Origin: Sphingobium boeckii
GTDB taxonomy: Bacteria > Pseudomonadota > Alphaproteobacteria > Sphingomonadales > Sphingomonadaceae
Direction: 5' to 3'
DNA: 64,000 bases
NCBI RefSeq assembly: GCF_014199215.1
Contig: NZ_JACIJC010000005.1
Location: 62,001-126,000 of the forward strand
Both the position numbers and the translations under genes were made by a program. Below the pieces are notes generated by a model. That model was not told where the DNA came from. It was given only the letters and a program-made list of their open reading frames with translations, and searched no databases. Of this stretch, positions 7,413 through 16,154 are shown one piece after another (positions within the stretch are counted from its first letter, which is position 1; each line of letters opens with the position of its first letter).

Positions 7413-8012
7413 TTATTTGCGCGGACGCCAGAAGATCACGCGCCACACATAGGCCGCGATGATCACGATGATGACCGCCATAGAGACCGGGCCGACATAA
7501 TCGTCCACCCTGTGAAAATTGCGGCCCAGCACCCAGCCGGCGGTGGCGAGAACCGCGGTCCATCCGGCGGTGCCGATCGTCGACCACAATACGAACGTCC
7601 AGAGCCGCATCCGCAGCAGCCCGGCGGGGATCGAGATGAGCGAGCGCATCGTCGGCAGCATCCGGCCGAAGAAAACGAAAGCGGAGCCATATTTGCCGAA
7701 CAGTTTTTCGGCGCGCTCCACCTCATACCAGTCGATCGTGAGCCATCGGCCCCAGCGGTCGATCAGCGGCTTGAACCGGTCGATCCCGATCACGCGCGCG
7801 GCGAGATACCAGAAATAATTGCCGAGCATCGCGCCCGCCGTGCCCGCGGCGATCACGATCGGCAGCGAGAGATTGCCCTTCGCCGCCTGCAATCCTGCCA
7901 CCGACATGATCACTTCGGACGGGATCGGCGGGAAGACGGTTTCGAGGAACATGAGAAAGGCGACGCCAAGATAGCCGCTCTGTTCGATGAGATTGACGAT
8001 CCAGTCGCTCAC
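7413..8012 (-). CDS. DedA family membrane protein
   Basis: A 199-residue polytopic protein of the DedA/SNARE-associated family, whose members act as undecaprenyl-phosphate or phospholipid flippases. The family signature is clear: Glu24 and IPSE (30-33), then FFGRMLPTMRSLISIPAG in the middle, with about five hydrophobic segments. Its start overlaps the gshB stop (ATGA), so it is the last gene of the rsmI-yraN-gshB-dedA operon. Confidence 0.9.
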   Translation of the reverse strand: MSDWIVNLIEQSGYLGVAFLMFLETVFPPIPSEVIMSVAGLQAAKGNLSLPIVIAAGTAGAMLGNYFWYLAARVIGIDRFKPLIDRWGRWLTIDWYEVERAEKLFGKYGSAFVFFGRMLPTMRSLISIPAGLLRMRLWTFVLWSTIGTAGWTAVLATAGWVLGRNFHRVDDYVGPVSMAVIIVIIAAYVWRVIFWRPRK

Positions 8013-8962
8013 CGCGCGGCCACGCGCTTTTCGATCGCGTCCCAGATCATCGCGCTGGTGTCGGTGCCGTTAAAGGCGTCGATCGCGACGATTCCGGTGG
8101 GGGAGGTGACGTTGATCTCGGTCAGCCATTCGCCGCCGATCACATCGATCCCGACGAAAAGCAGGCCGCGCTTCTTGAGCGCAGGCCCGAGCACGGCGCA
8201 GATCTCATGCTCACGCGCGGTCAATGCGGTCTTCGCCGCGACTCCGCCCACCGCCAGGTTGGAGCGAATTTCGCCTTCGCCGGGGATGCGGTTCACGGCC
8301 CCCGCAATCTCGCCATCCACCAGCACGATGCGCTTGTCGCCCTTGGTGACCGAGGGGATGAAGGCCTGGATCATGTGCGGCTCGCGATAGGCGGTGTTGA
8401 ACACCTCGATCAGCGACGAGAGATTCGCGCCGTCGCGGCCCACCTTGAAGATCGCCTTGCCGCCATTGCCATGCAGCGGCTTGACGACGATCTCGCCGTG
8501 CTGGGCGAGAAAGGCGCGGGCGTCGTCGATCGAGCGGGTGACCAATGTGGGCGGCATGAATTGCGGATAATCCAGCACGAACACCTTTTCCGGCGCATTG
8601 CGCACGGAAGCCGGATCATTGACCACCAGCGTCTGGTCAGCGATCCGCTCCAGCAGATGCGTCGCGGTGATATAGCCGAGATCGAAGGGGGGATCCTGCC
8701 GCATCAGGACAACGTCTATATCGCTGCCCAGATCGATCCGGGTGCGCGGGCCGAAGCTGTAATGATTGCCGGCCAGACGCTGCACGGTAACGGGATCGGC
8801 CATCGTCCATACGTGGCCATCGGCATAGCTGAGATCATGCGCGGCATAATGAAACAGGCTGTGCCCGCGCGCCTGGGCGGAGAGCATCAGCGCGAAGGTG
8901 GAATCGCCCGCGATATTGATGCTGGCAATGGGGTCCATCTGGACCGCGATCCTGAGGCTCAT
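8009..8962 (-). CDS. gshB: Glutathione synthase
   Basis: A 317-residue ATP-grasp enzyme that adds glycine to gamma-glutamylcysteine, the second step of glutathione synthesis. Typical features include the N-terminal RIAVQMDPI, the ATP-grasp core (VVKPLHGNGGKAIF), QAFIPSVTKGDKRIVLVDG and the C-terminal LLFVGIDVIGGEWLTEINVTSP. The length is normal for GshB. It is third in a four-gene minus-strand operon, 60 bp after yraN and coupled to dedA. Confidence 0.95.
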   Translation of the reverse strand: MSLRIAVQMDPIASINIAGDSTFALMLSAQARGHSLFHYAAHDLSYADGHVWTMADPVTVQRLAGNHYSFGPRTRIDLGSDIDVVLMRQDPPFDLGYITATHLLERIADQTLVVNDPASVRNAPEKVFVLDYPQFMPPTLVTRSIDDARAFLAQHGEIVVKPLHGNGGKAIFKVGRDGANLSSLIEVFNTAYREPHMIQAFIPSVTKGDKRIVLVDGEIAGAVNRIPGEGEIRSNLAVGGVAAKTALTAREHEICAVLGPALKKRGLLFVGIDVIGGEWLTEINVTSPTGIVAIDAFNGTDTSAMIWDAIEKRVAAR

Positions 8963-9022
8963 GACATTCTCCGCTGTGATGATGCGCCTTTAGGCGAGGG
9001 CAGGGGCGCTGTCACCGCCTGA

Positions 9023-9373
9023 TCACCCATGCCAGACATTGGTCAGATGGCGCGGCCAGGCCCAGGGGTGGATCAGCATCACATCGATGCGGATGTCCAC
9101 GCCATCCGGCGCATAGCGGGCGGCGAGCAAATTTGCCGCGGCGGCCACGCGCGTCAGGCGACGGCGGTCGATCGCGATATCGAGTTCGGCCAGCGTGGCG
9201 CGGGTCTTCACTTCGATGAAGGCGATCATGTTGCCACGCCGCGCAATCAGATCGACCTCGCCAAAACGGGTCTTGGCGCGGGTGGCGAGGATGCGCCATC
9301 CATGCAGGCGGAGCCACCAGGCCGCGATGATTTCGCCGCGCCGCCCGCGGATTTCGGCGCGCCGGCGTTTCAC
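9023..9373 (-). CDS. yraN: YraN family (UPF0102) endonuclease-like protein
   Basis: A 116-residue protein starting with GTG at 9373, which overlaps the rsmI stop codon (GTGA). The PD-(D/E)XK-like core is visible: RFGEVDLIARRG followed by IAFIEVKTR, giving D-x(n)-E-x-K. UPF0102 proteins are predicted nucleases that almost always sit next to rsmI, as here. The biological role is not established. The open frame extends further upstream only as an antisense-like shadow of rsmI. Confidence 0.9.
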   Translation of the reverse strand: MKRRRAEIRGRRGEIIAAWWLRLHGWRILATRAKTRFGEVDLIARRGNMIAFIEVKTRATLAELDIAIDRRRLTRVAAAANLLAARYAPDGVDIRIDVMLIHPWAWPRHLTNVWHG

Positions 9374-10209
9374 CCGCCGTCTTTCAACTCCATCGCCCGG
9401 GCATAAAGCGTGCGGCGGTCCAGCCCGAGCGCCTTGGAGACTTCGCCGGCGGCGCGGGCGGGGGAGAGGCGCGTCATCGCTTCCGCCAGCGCGGTATCGC
9501 CATCGGCTTCGCTGGCGGGCGCGGCTTCGCCCGGCGGGGCGACAACGATCACGATCTCGCCTTTGGGCGGGGCATCGGCATAGCGCGCGGCGAGCGCGGA
9601 GAGGCTGTCCGTCACGCATTCCTCGAACCGTTTGGTGATCTCCCGCGCTACGCCGGCCTCGCGGTCTCCCAATCCTTCGGCCAGCGCGGCGAGCGCGGAA
9701 GACAGGCGCGGACCCGATTCGTAGAATACCAGTGTCGCGCGCACCGCCGCGATCTCGGCAATAGCATCGGCCCGCGCTTTCTGTTTCGAAGGCAGGAAAC
9801 CCATGAACAGGAAGCGGTCGCTCGGCAGGCCCGCCAGCGTCAACGCGGCGATGGCGGCGCAGGGGCCGGGGATCGTCGTCACGGTTACGCCCGCCGCGCG
9901 TGCATCGCGCACCAGCTTGAAGCCCGGATCGGAAATCAGCGGCGTGCCCGCATCGCTCACCAGCGCCACCGATTCGCTCGCCATCCGCGCAATCAGAGCC
10001 GGGCGCACCCGATCGGCATTGTGATCATGATAGGGGGCCATGCTTTTCTTCACGCCCATGTGATTGAAAAGCTTGGCGGTTACCCGGCTATCCTCGCAGG
10101 CTATCACGTCTGCGGCAGCAAGCGTCGCAGACGCGCGCGGCGAAAGATCGGAAAGATTGCCGATGGGCGTCGCGACGATGTAAAGGCCGGGTTCTAGTTT
10201 TGCGTTCAT
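9370..10209 (-). CDS. rsmI: 16S rRNA (cytidine-1402-2'-O)-methyltransferase
   Basis: A 279-residue tetrapyrrole-methylase-fold enzyme that 2'-O-methylates C1402 in the ribosomal P site. Hallmarks are GLYIVATPIGNLSD at the N terminus, ACEDSR, YHDHN, VSDAGTPLISDPG, TIPGPCAA and LFMGFLP. The start ATG at 10209 lacks a strong ribosome-binding site but matches the family N terminus. First gene of the minus-strand operon, divergent from the LpoA-like lipoprotein gene with 12 bp between starts. Confidence 0.95.
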   Translation of the reverse strand: MNAKLEPGLYIVATPIGNLSDLSPRASATLAAADVIACEDSRVTAKLFNHMGVKKSMAPYHDHNADRVRPALIARMASESVALVSDAGTPLISDPGFKLVRDARAAGVTVTTIPGPCAAIAALTLAGLPSDRFLFMGFLPSKQKARADAIAEIAAVRATLVFYESGPRLSSALAALAEGLGDREAGVAREITKRFEECVTDSLSALAARYADAPPKGEIVIVVAPPGEAAPASEADGDTALAEAMTRLSPARAAGEVSKALGLDRRTLYARAMELKDGG

Positions 10210-10221
10210 AAGGGGAGTGTC

Positions 10222-11421
10222 ATGGCAGAGGCGGTGCTCAAGCTGCAACCGGCGCGCGAAAAATCGCGGCAATCAATCTGGACTGTGGCGGCATTGTCGG
10301 CGCTGATGCTGGCATCCGCCTGCCAGATGGTGCCCAAGGGCAAGGGGCCGATCACCACCGCGCCGCCGCCCAGGGATGTGGTGACGCCGATCGGCGAACT
10401 GCCCGAGGATCAGCAGCGCCATCGCATCGCCCTGCTCGTGCCGATGACCGGCGCGGACGCGGGTGTCGGTCAGTCGATCGCCAACGCCGCCAACCTTGCG
10501 GTGCTGGACACCGGCGGCAAGGCGATCCGGGTGACCACTTATGATACCGCGCTCGGCGCGGCGGCGGCGGCGCAAAAGGCGATTGCGGATGGCAACAAGC
10601 TGATCCTCGGCCCGCTGCTCGCGGCGGATGCGACGGCCATCGCGCCCATCGCGCGCAAGGCTGGCGTGCCATTGCTCAGCTTTTCCAACGATGTGAGCGT
10701 GGCGGGCAATGGCACCTATGTATTGGGCTTTACGCCGGTGCAGTCGATCGAGCGTGTGGTCGATTATGCCCGCTCAAAGGGTGTCGATAGCTTTGCCGCG
10801 CTGATCCCGAGCGGGGTTTATGGCCAGCGGACGTCCACCGCTTTTCTGCGCGCGGTGGAATCCTCGGGCGGCCGCGTGGTTTCGATGCAGAATTATGATC
10901 GCTCGCAAAAATCGATCAATGCGGCGGTCACCAAGCTCCAGCAATCCGGCTCCTATGATGCGCTGATGATCGCCGACAGCGGCGGCGTCGCCATCCAGGC
11001 CGCACCGCTGGTCCGCCAGAAGGGCGGCGCGGCGGCGCGTATCCTCGGCACCGAATTGTGGAACACCGAGCCACGGCTGCTGACCGCGCCGGCGCTGCGC
11101 GGTGCATGGTTCGCCAGCGTTTCCGACACACTTTATACCCAATTTGCCACCAAATATCGGGCGCGTTACGCCCGCGCGCCCTATCGGCTCGCGAGCCTTG
11201 GCTATGATGCGGTGTTGCTGGTGGTGCGTGTTGCGCGGGACTGGAAAGTCGGCAGCGCATTCCCGGCCCGACAATTGTCAGACAGCGGCGGCTTTGGCGG
11301 CGTCGACGGGGCTTTTCGCTTCGGCAAGGATGGCGTGGCGGAACGGATGCTGGAAGTGCAACAGGTCGATGCTGGCAAGCTGACGATCCTTTCGCCCGCG
11401 CCGGGCAAGTTCGGGCAGTAA
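10222..11421 (+). CDS. Penicillin-binding protein activator (LpoA/LppC-like) lipoprotein
   Basis: A 399-residue periplasmic-binding-protein-fold lipoprotein. A hydrophobic signal (about 19-33) ends in a lipobox LASAC with Cys34. The following domain (RIALLVPMTGADAGVGQSIANAA, AVTKLQQSGSYDALMIADSGG) is the Peripla_BP_6-like fold of LpoA, the outer-membrane activator of PBP1A. The TPR domain of the E. coli protein is absent, as is usual in alphaproteobacteria. GGGGAG precedes the ATG. Adjacency to rsmI-yraN is conserved even in E. coli (yraL-yraM-yraN). Confidence 0.87.
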   Translation: MAEAVLKLQPAREKSRQSIWTVAALSALMLASACQMVPKGKGPITTAPPPRDVVTPIGELPEDQQRHRIALLVPMTGADAGVGQSIANAANLAVLDTGGKAIRVTTYDTALGAAAAAQKAIADGNKLILGPLLAADATAIAPIARKAGVPLLSFSNDVSVAGNGTYVLGFTPVQSIERVVDYARSKGVDSFAALIPSGVYGQRTSTAFLRAVESSGGRVVSMQNYDRSQKSINAAVTKLQQSGSYDALMIADSGGVAIQAAPLVRQKGGAAARILGTELWNTEPRLLTAPALRGAWFASVSDTLYTQFATKYRARYARAPYRLASLGYDAVLLVVRVARDWKVGSAFPARQLSDSGGFGGVDGAFRFGKDGVAERMLEVQQVDAGKLTILSPAPGKFGQ

Positions 11422-11433
11422 GGCAAATTAAAC

Positions 11434-11501
11434 CCGCTTGTTTCGAGCGAAGTCGAGGGCCTGTCACGTGACAGGCCCTCGACTTCGCTCGGGACAAGCG
11501 G
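11434..11501. repeat. Family A palindromic repeat (copy A1)
   Basis: A 68-bp near-perfect palindrome centred on GTCACGTGAC, with arms CCGCTTG.TTCGAGCGAAGTCGAGGGCC and their complement. It lies 12 bp after the stop of the LpoA-like gene and 7 bp before the stop of the converging hemW, so it could act as a bidirectional transcript end. The same unit recurs at 23330, 24568, 45345 and 63137. Confidence 0.85.
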
Positions 11502-11508
11502 AAACCGA

Positions 11509-12756
11509 TTAAACCGCCACGATCTCGGCCAATATCCGGTCCAGCACCGGCATACCCTGATCGGTCACCATCAGCGCCGACCCTGCGCGCCTCATGAGCC
11601 CATGGCCTTCCAGCCGCGCCACCGCCGTGCCATCCACCAGCGTGTCTTCCGCAATCCCGGTGACCCCGGCGATCCGCGCGAGATCCACGCCTTCCCGCAG
11701 CCGAAGCCCCATCAGCAGCGCCTCGGATGCGCGCTCCGCGGGTGCCAGCGCACCCTCGCTCTGATTGCCATGGCCGTTGCGCGCCACGGCATTCAGCCAG
11801 TTTTCGGGCTTCTTGTGCCGGATCGTCGCCATGCCGCCGCGCCGCCCGTGTGCACCCGGACCGACGCCGGCATAATCACCGTAGCGCCAATAGGTGAGGT
11901 TGTGGCGACTCTCCTGGCCGGGGCGGGCGTGGTTGGAAATCTCATAAGCGGGCAAACCTGCCGCGGCGGTCTGGGCGCGGGTCTGTTCGAACAGATCCGC
12001 GCCGTGATCGGGATCGACCGGCGGCAACTTACCCTGCGCCGTCAGCGTTGCAAAGCGCGTGCCGGGTTCGATCGTAAGCTGATAAAGCGAGAGATGGCCG
12101 GTGCCGAAAGCCAGCGCGCGCGCGAGTTCGGCCTCCCAATTCGCGAGCGATTGTCCGGGACGGGCATAGATCAGATCGAAGGTGGTCCGTCCGAAATTGG
12201 CTTGTGCGGTATCGAGCGCGGCCAGCCCTTCCTTCACATCGTGCGCGCGGCCGAGGAAGTGCAAAGCCTCATCATCAAGCGCCTGAAGACCGAGCGAAAC
12301 GCGGTTGATCCCGGCCAGCGCCAGATCAGCGAAGCGCGCGGCTTCAACGGAGGAGGGGTTTGCCTCCAGCGTGATCTCTACGTCCGGGGTGAAGCCCCAA
12401 TGCCGGTCGGCCGCCTCGATGAGCGCGGCCACAGTAGCGGGCGGCATCAGCGATGGCGTGCCGCCGCCAAAGAAGATGGAGCTGAGCGGACGCCCAGGGA
12501 TCAGCGCGGCTTCATGCGCCAGATCGGTGAGAAGCGCGGATTTCCAGGCGTGCTGATCCACCTGCTCGCGGACATGGCTGTTGAAATCGCAATAGGGGCA
12601 TTTGGAGACGCAAAAGGGCCAGTGGATGTAGAGGGCAAGCGGCGCAATATGCCCACCCGCTCGGGCTGAGCCTGTCGAAGCCTCTTCCTTTGGCAAATCC
12701 GGAAGAAGGGAAGGCTTCGACAGGCTCAGCCCGAACGGTGGTGGGGAGGTGCCCAA
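11509..12756 (-). CDS. hemW: HemW, radical SAM haem chaperone (CPO3-like)
   Basis: A 415-residue radical SAM protein. The iron-sulfur motif is in ALYIHWPFCVSKCPYCDFNSH (C-x3-C-x2-C), followed by SSIFFGGGTPSLM and the HemN C-terminal domain. HemW traffics haem and is not itself a coproporphyrinogen oxidase. About the first 36 residues (PFGLSLSKP..., ...ASTGSARAG) are translated from palindromic repeat B1, and no ATG, GTG or TTG lies in frame between the repeat and the conserved core. The start is therefore a TTG at 12756 or a TTG within the repeat. Last gene of rph-rdgB-hemW. Confidence 0.88.
   Translation of the reverse strand: MGTSPPPFGLSLSKPSLLPDLPKEEASTGSARAGGHIAPLALYIHWPFCVSKCPYCDFNSHVREQVDQHAWKSALLTDLAHEAALIPGRPLSSIFFGGGTPSLMPPATVAALIEAADRHWGFTPDVEITLEANPSSVEAARFADLALAGINRVSLGLQALDDEALHFLGRAHDVKEGLAALDTAQANFGRTTFDLIYARPGQSLANWEAELARALAFGTGHLSLYQLTIEPGTRFATLTAQGKLPPVDPDHGADLFEQTRAQTAAAGLPAYEISNHARPGQESRHNLTYWRYGDYAGVGPGAHGRRGGMATIRHKKPENWLNAVARNGHGNQSEGALAPAERASEALLMGLRLREGVDLARIAGVTGIAEDTLVDGTAVARLEGHGLMRRAGSALMVTDQGMPVLDRILAEIVAV
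12657..12738. repeat. Family B palindromic repeat (copy B1), inside hemW
   Basis: Inverted arms (CTCGGGCTGAGCCTGTCGAAG at the left, CTTCGACAGGCTCAGCCCGAA at the right) around a short AG-rich centre. Related copies are at 42541, 54811 and, as a half unit, 27994. Unlike those, this one is read as protein: it forms the 5' end of hemW and supplies its only usable start codons or the sequence just after them. Confidence 0.85.
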
Positions 12757-12761
12757 TGCTT

Positions 12762-13388
12762 TCAGAAAACTGCCGCGACGAGCTTGGCGAAGGCATCCGC
12801 CCGGTGGCTCATGGCATGTTTCTTCGCCGGATCCATCTCGCCGAACGTCACTTGATGACCATAAGGCTGGAACACCGGATCATAGCCAAAGCCATGCTCG
12901 CCACGCGGCGGCCAGACCATCACGCCATCCACCCGGCCCTCGAAGCTCTCGATATGCCCATCGGGCCAGGCGAGCGACAGCGCGCAGATGAAATGGGCGT
13001 CACGGCCCACATCCTCGCCCACGGCTTCGATCTTCTGTTCAACCAGCCGCATCGCTTCGCCGAAATCCTTGTCGGGTCCCGCCCAGCGCGCGGAGAAGAT
13101 CCCCGGATCGCCGCCCAGTGCCTCCACGCACAGGCCGCTATCGTCGGCCAGCGCGGGAAGGCCCGAAAGATCGGCGGAAAAGCGCGCCTTCAATTCGGCA
13201 TTGGCGATAAAGGTCGTGCCCGTTTCCTCGGGCTCTGGAATGTCCAGTTCGCCCGCGGAGACCGGCTCCACGCCATAAGGGGCCAGCAGCGCGGCGATCT
13301 CGCGCAGCTTGCCCTTGTTATGGCTGGCGATCACGAGCTTGCCGGGAGCGAGCTTGCGGATCGCCTGCGGGCCGGGTTCACCACTCAT
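12762..13388 (-). CDS. rdgB: XTP/dITP diphosphatase (non-canonical purine NTP pyrophosphatase)
   Basis: A 208-residue HAM1/RdgB protein that removes dITP, XTP and dHAPTP from the nucleotide pool. Signatures are [15 protein letters not shown] at residues 17-31, the LADDSGL motif, and [12 protein letters not shown] with the [16 protein letters not shown] tail. Length is standard. It lies 24 bp after rph and 5 bp before the presumed hemW start on the minus strand, the common alphaproteobacterial order. Confidence 0.95.
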   Translation of the reverse strand: MSGEPGPQAIRKLAPGKLVIASHNKGKLREIAALLAPYGVEPVSAGELDIPEPEETGTTFIANAELKARFSADLSGLPALADDSGLCVEALGGDPGIFSARWAGPDKDFGEAMRLVEQKIEAVGEDVGRDAHFICALSLAWPDGHIESFEGRVDGVMVWPPRGEHGFGYDPVFQPYGHQVTFGEMDPAKKHAMSHRADAFAKLVAAVF

Positions 13389-13412
13389 TTCGCACTCCTC
13401 ATTTTGCGCTGC

Positions 13413-14129
13413 TCATTTAGCAGTTGCCGCCGCCTGCGCGGCGAAGATGTCCTTGCAACCCATGCGGGCGAGGCGAAGCAGACGCAGCAGCGCTTCCTCG
13501 TCATAGGTCTCGCCCTCGGCCGTCGCTTGGGCTTCGGCGATATTTCCGTCTTCGGTCAGCACGAAATTGGCATCGGCCCCGGCATTGCTGTCTTCGATAT
13601 AATCAAGATCGAGCACGGGTGTCCCCTGATAGATACCGCAGGAAATGGCGGCGACCTTCTGCTTGATGGGATCAACCGTCAGCAGCTTCTTGTCCATCAG
13701 CGCGTCCACGGCCAGGCGCAGAGCCACCCACGCACCAGAGATCGACGCGGTGCGCGTGCCGCCATCGGCCTGGATCACGTCGCAATCAATCGTGATCTGG
13801 CGCTCACCAAGTGCCTTCATATCGACCACGGCACGGAGCGAACGGCCGATCAGGCGCTGGATTTCCTGCGTGCGCCCCGATTGCTTGCCCTTGGCGGCTT
13901 CGCGGCTGTTGCGCGTGTTGGTCGCGCGCGGCAACATGCCATATTCGGCCGTGACCCAGCCTTCACCCTTGCCGCGCAAGAAGGGCGGAACCCGCTCTTC
14001 GATCGATGCGGTGACGAGCACCTTGGTATCACCGAAACCGATCAGGCACGACCCTTCGGCATGTTTGGTGAAACGCGGTTCGATGCTGATCGTGCGCATC
14101 TGATCGGGGGTGCGGCCGGATGGGCGCAT
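13413..14129 (-). CDS. rph: Ribonuclease PH
   Basis: A 238-residue phosphorolytic 3'-5' exoribonuclease that trims tRNA 3' ends. Features: [12 protein letters not shown] at the N terminus, [47 protein letters not shown] and [16 protein letters not shown]. An N-terminal ATG at 14129 agrees with the family. First gene of the rph-rdgB-hemW operon, divergent from the small membrane protein and hrcA. Confidence 0.96.
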   Translation of the reverse strand: MRPSGRTPDQMRTISIEPRFTKHAEGSCLIGFGDTKVLVTASIEERVPPFLRGKGEGWVTAEYGMLPRATNTRNSREAAKGKQSGRTQEIQRLIGRSLRAVVDMKALGERQITIDCDVIQADGGTRTASISGAWVALRLAVDALMDKKLLTVDPIKQKVAAISCGIYQGTPVLDLDYIEDSNAGADANFVLTEDGNIAEAQATAEGETYDEEALLRLLRLARMGCKDIFAAQAAATAK

Positions 14130-14252
14130 GAAACTCTCCTTCGGGATGATGTGGCGGGCGCTTTAGCATTCCTTGTGCGTCATGCTAGCGAAAGCTGGAT
14201 CGGATGGCGGAAGCGTGTAGCGTTCGGTCTTGAAAACAAGAGGATGCCACCG

Positions 14253-14453
14253 ATGAAAATTCTCAAGACTCTGCTCATCATTATTGGGGTGTTGGCCGCG
14301 CTGATGGGATTGCTGTGGATCGGGCAGGGAACGGGATGGGTCCGCTGGCCGGCCAGCAGCTTCATGATCGACCTGTCCGAATGGACCGTGCGGGGCGCGA
14401 TTCTGGCGGTGATCGGGCTGGCGATGATCCTGATCGCGCGGCGGATTCGCTAA
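14253..14453 (+). CDS. Small two-helix membrane protein
   Basis: A 66-residue hydrophobic protein with two predicted transmembrane segments (about 5-24 and 47-62) joined by a loop with WIGQGTGWVRWP. The ATG at 14253 has AGAGG about 10 bp upstream; ATG 14244 is too close to it. I do not recognise a family, though similar short proteins occur beside hrcA in sphingomonads. Function unknown. It ends 42 bp before hrcA, which may therefore be partly co-transcribed. Confidence 0.6.
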   Translation: MKILKTLLIIIGVLAALMGLLWIGQGTGWVRWPASSFMIDLSEWTVRGAILAVIGLAMILIARRIR

Positions 14454-14459
14454 GCAGGG

Positions 14460-14490
14460 TTGGGCATTTGGGGAATCGGCCCTAGATAGG
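14460..14490 (+). promoter_or_regulatory. Possible RpoH (sigma-32) promoter of hrcA-grpE
   Basis: GTTG (14459-14462) and CCTAGATAGG (14481-14490) are separated by 18 bp. Against the alphaproteobacterial heat-shock pattern CTTG-N17/18-CYTATNTNNG this is one mismatch in each box. It ends only 5 bp before the ATG, so the transcript would be almost leaderless or the match is fortuitous. Confidence 0.3.
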
Positions 14491-14495
14491 GGCGG

Positions 14496-15539
14496 ATGAC
14501 ATCAGCCCCCGTATCCGAATTGACCGACCGCGCCCGCGACATTTTTCGCGTGGTGGTGGAAAGCTATATCGAAAGCGGGCAGCCGGTCGGATCGCGCACC
14601 ATCTCCAAATTGTCGGCGCTCAACCTGTCTCCCGCCTCGATCCGCAACGTCATGCAGGATCTGGAGGAGTTCGGCCTGCTCGCCGCGCCGCATACGTCGG
14701 CCGGCCGGATGCCGACCGAGAGCGGTTTGCGGCTGTTTGTGGATGGCATGATGCAGGCGGCCGAGCCCTCGGCACAGGAACGCGCCGCGATCGAATCGCA
14801 GGTGCAGGGCGCCGGGCCGATCGAGGAGGCGCTGGCGGGCGCGACGGCCGCATTGTCCGGCCTGTCCGCTTGCGCGGGGCTTGTTCTGGTGCCCAAGCGC
14901 GAACCCATTTTGAAGCAATTCGGTTTCGTCCAGCTTTCGCGTCAGCAGGCGTTGGCCGTGCTGGTGGGCAGCGATGGCTCGGTGGAAAACCGCGTGGTCG
15001 AACTGCCCATGGGCATGACGCCCTCCATGCTGAGCGAAGCAGCGAATTTCATGAGCGCCACCCTGTCCGGCCTCACGCTCTCCGAGGCGCGTTTGCGGAT
15101 GGAGCGGGACATCGGTCGGGACAGGCAGGCGCTGGACGCGGCGGCGCACGAACTCATCACGCGCGGGCTGGCGGTATGGTCCGAAGATGGCGCGCAGCGC
15201 CCGGTGCTGATCGTGCGCGGTCAGGCGAATCTGATCGATGCGGACACGGCTGCCGATCTGGATCGGGTGCGGCAATTGCTCGACGAATTGGAGGGCAAGG
15301 AAGAGATCGCGCGCCTGCTGGATAGCGCGCGCAGCGGCGCGTCCACCCGCATTTTCATCGGTTCTGAAAATAAACTCTTTTCGCTTTCCGGCTCGTCCGT
15401 GATAGCGGCCCCCTATCGTGGACAGGATGGCAGGGTGATCGGCGTCGTCGGCGTGATCGGTCCCACCCGCTTGAACTATGCCCGCGTGGTTCCCATGGTG
15501 GATTTCACCGCACAAACCTTATCGAGATTGATCGGATGA
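14496..15539 (+). CDS. hrcA: Heat-inducible transcription repressor HrcA
   Basis: A 347-residue HrcA. The N-terminal winged helix (LTDRARDIFRVVVESYIESGQPVGSRTISK) with SPASIRNVMQDLEEFGLL and PHTSAGRMPTE is characteristic, followed by the GAF-like dimer domain ending in VGVIGPTRLNYARVVPMVD. HrcA normally represses chaperonin genes through CIRCE elements. I see no CIRCE in this window, so its main target (groESL) is probably elsewhere. Its stop overlaps grpE (ATGA). Confidence 0.96.
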   Translation: MTSAPVSELTDRARDIFRVVVESYIESGQPVGSRTISKLSALNLSPASIRNVMQDLEEFGLLAAPHTSAGRMPTESGLRLFVDGMMQAAEPSAQERAAIESQVQGAGPIEEALAGATAALSGLSACAGLVLVPKREPILKQFGFVQLSRQQALAVLVGSDGSVENRVVELPMGMTPSMLSEAANFMSATLSGLTLSEARLRMERDIGRDRQALDAAAHELITRGLAVWSEDGAQRPVLIVRGQANLIDADTAADLDRVRQLLDELEGKEEIARLLDSARSGASTRIFIGSENKLFSLSGSSVIAAPYRGQDGRVIGVVGVIGPTRLNYARVVPMVDFTAQTLSRLIG

Positions 15540-16075
15540 ACGAAGAACAGAATCTGGACGAAACCCTGCGTGAAGAGACGGCAGAGGCGGCCCCCGAAGT
15601 GAAGGAGCATGACCGTCTGGCTTTGCTCGAAGAGCAATTGGCCGAGGCGAAACAGGCCGTGCTCTATGCGCAGGCCGATACGCAGAATGTCCGTCGGCGC
15701 CTGGAAAAGGATGCGCAGGATGCCCGTGCCTATGCCGCGACGAATTTTGCGCGCGATGTGCTGTCGGTGGCCGACAATCTCCAGCGCGCGCTGGAGGCGA
15801 TCCCGGCCGAGCTGCGGACCGATGAAAAGTTCAAGGGACTGGTGATCGGGCTTGAGGCCACGGGCAAGGAATTGATCAACGTCTTCGAACGCAACGGCAT
15901 CACGCGCATCACCGCGCTCGGCGAAACGCTCGATCCCAACAAGCATCAGGCCATGATCGAACTTCCCAGCGCCGACGCCGAACCCGGCACGATCGTGCAG
16001 GAAATGCAGGCCGGCTACATGATCAAGGATCGCCTGCTGCGGCCGGCACTGGTGGGCGTTGCCAAGGCAGGGTGA
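15536..16075 (+). CDS. grpE: Nucleotide exchange factor GrpE
   Basis: A 179-residue GrpE, the ADP-release factor for DnaK. An acidic N-terminal coiled coil (LALLEEQLAEAKQAVLYAQADTQNVRRR) leads into FARDVLSVADNLQRALEAIP and the C-terminal beta domain (GTIVQEMQAGYMIKDRLLRPALVGVAK). Translationally coupled to hrcA. Its partners dnaK and dnaJ lie 5.3 kb downstream, separated by a glycan cassette and three minus-strand genes. Confidence 0.96.
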   Translation: MNEEQNLDETLREETAEAAPEVKEHDRLALLEEQLAEAKQAVLYAQADTQNVRRRLEKDAQDARAYAATNFARDVLSVADNLQRALEAIPAELRTDEKFKGLVIGLEATGKELINVFERNGITRITALGETLDPNKHQAMIELPSADAEPGTIVQEMQAGYMIKDRLLRPALVGVAKAG

Positions 16076-16154
16076 TTTTCGTCCGGCGGCAGGGATCTGG
16101 GGGCGTGAGCATGGTTTATCAGATGTTAGGGCTCCGCCCCTTATTGCCATCGGC

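Noticed and set aside
6231-8390. A 719-codon plus-strand frame
   Set aside because: It is antisense to the aldo/keto reductase, dedA and gshB genes, has the His/Arg/Gly-rich composition of a shadow frame, and shows no recognisable domain.
14454-14495. CIRCE operator before hrcA
   Set aside because: No TTAGCACTC-N9-GAGTGCTAA-like dyad is present here or before dnaK.
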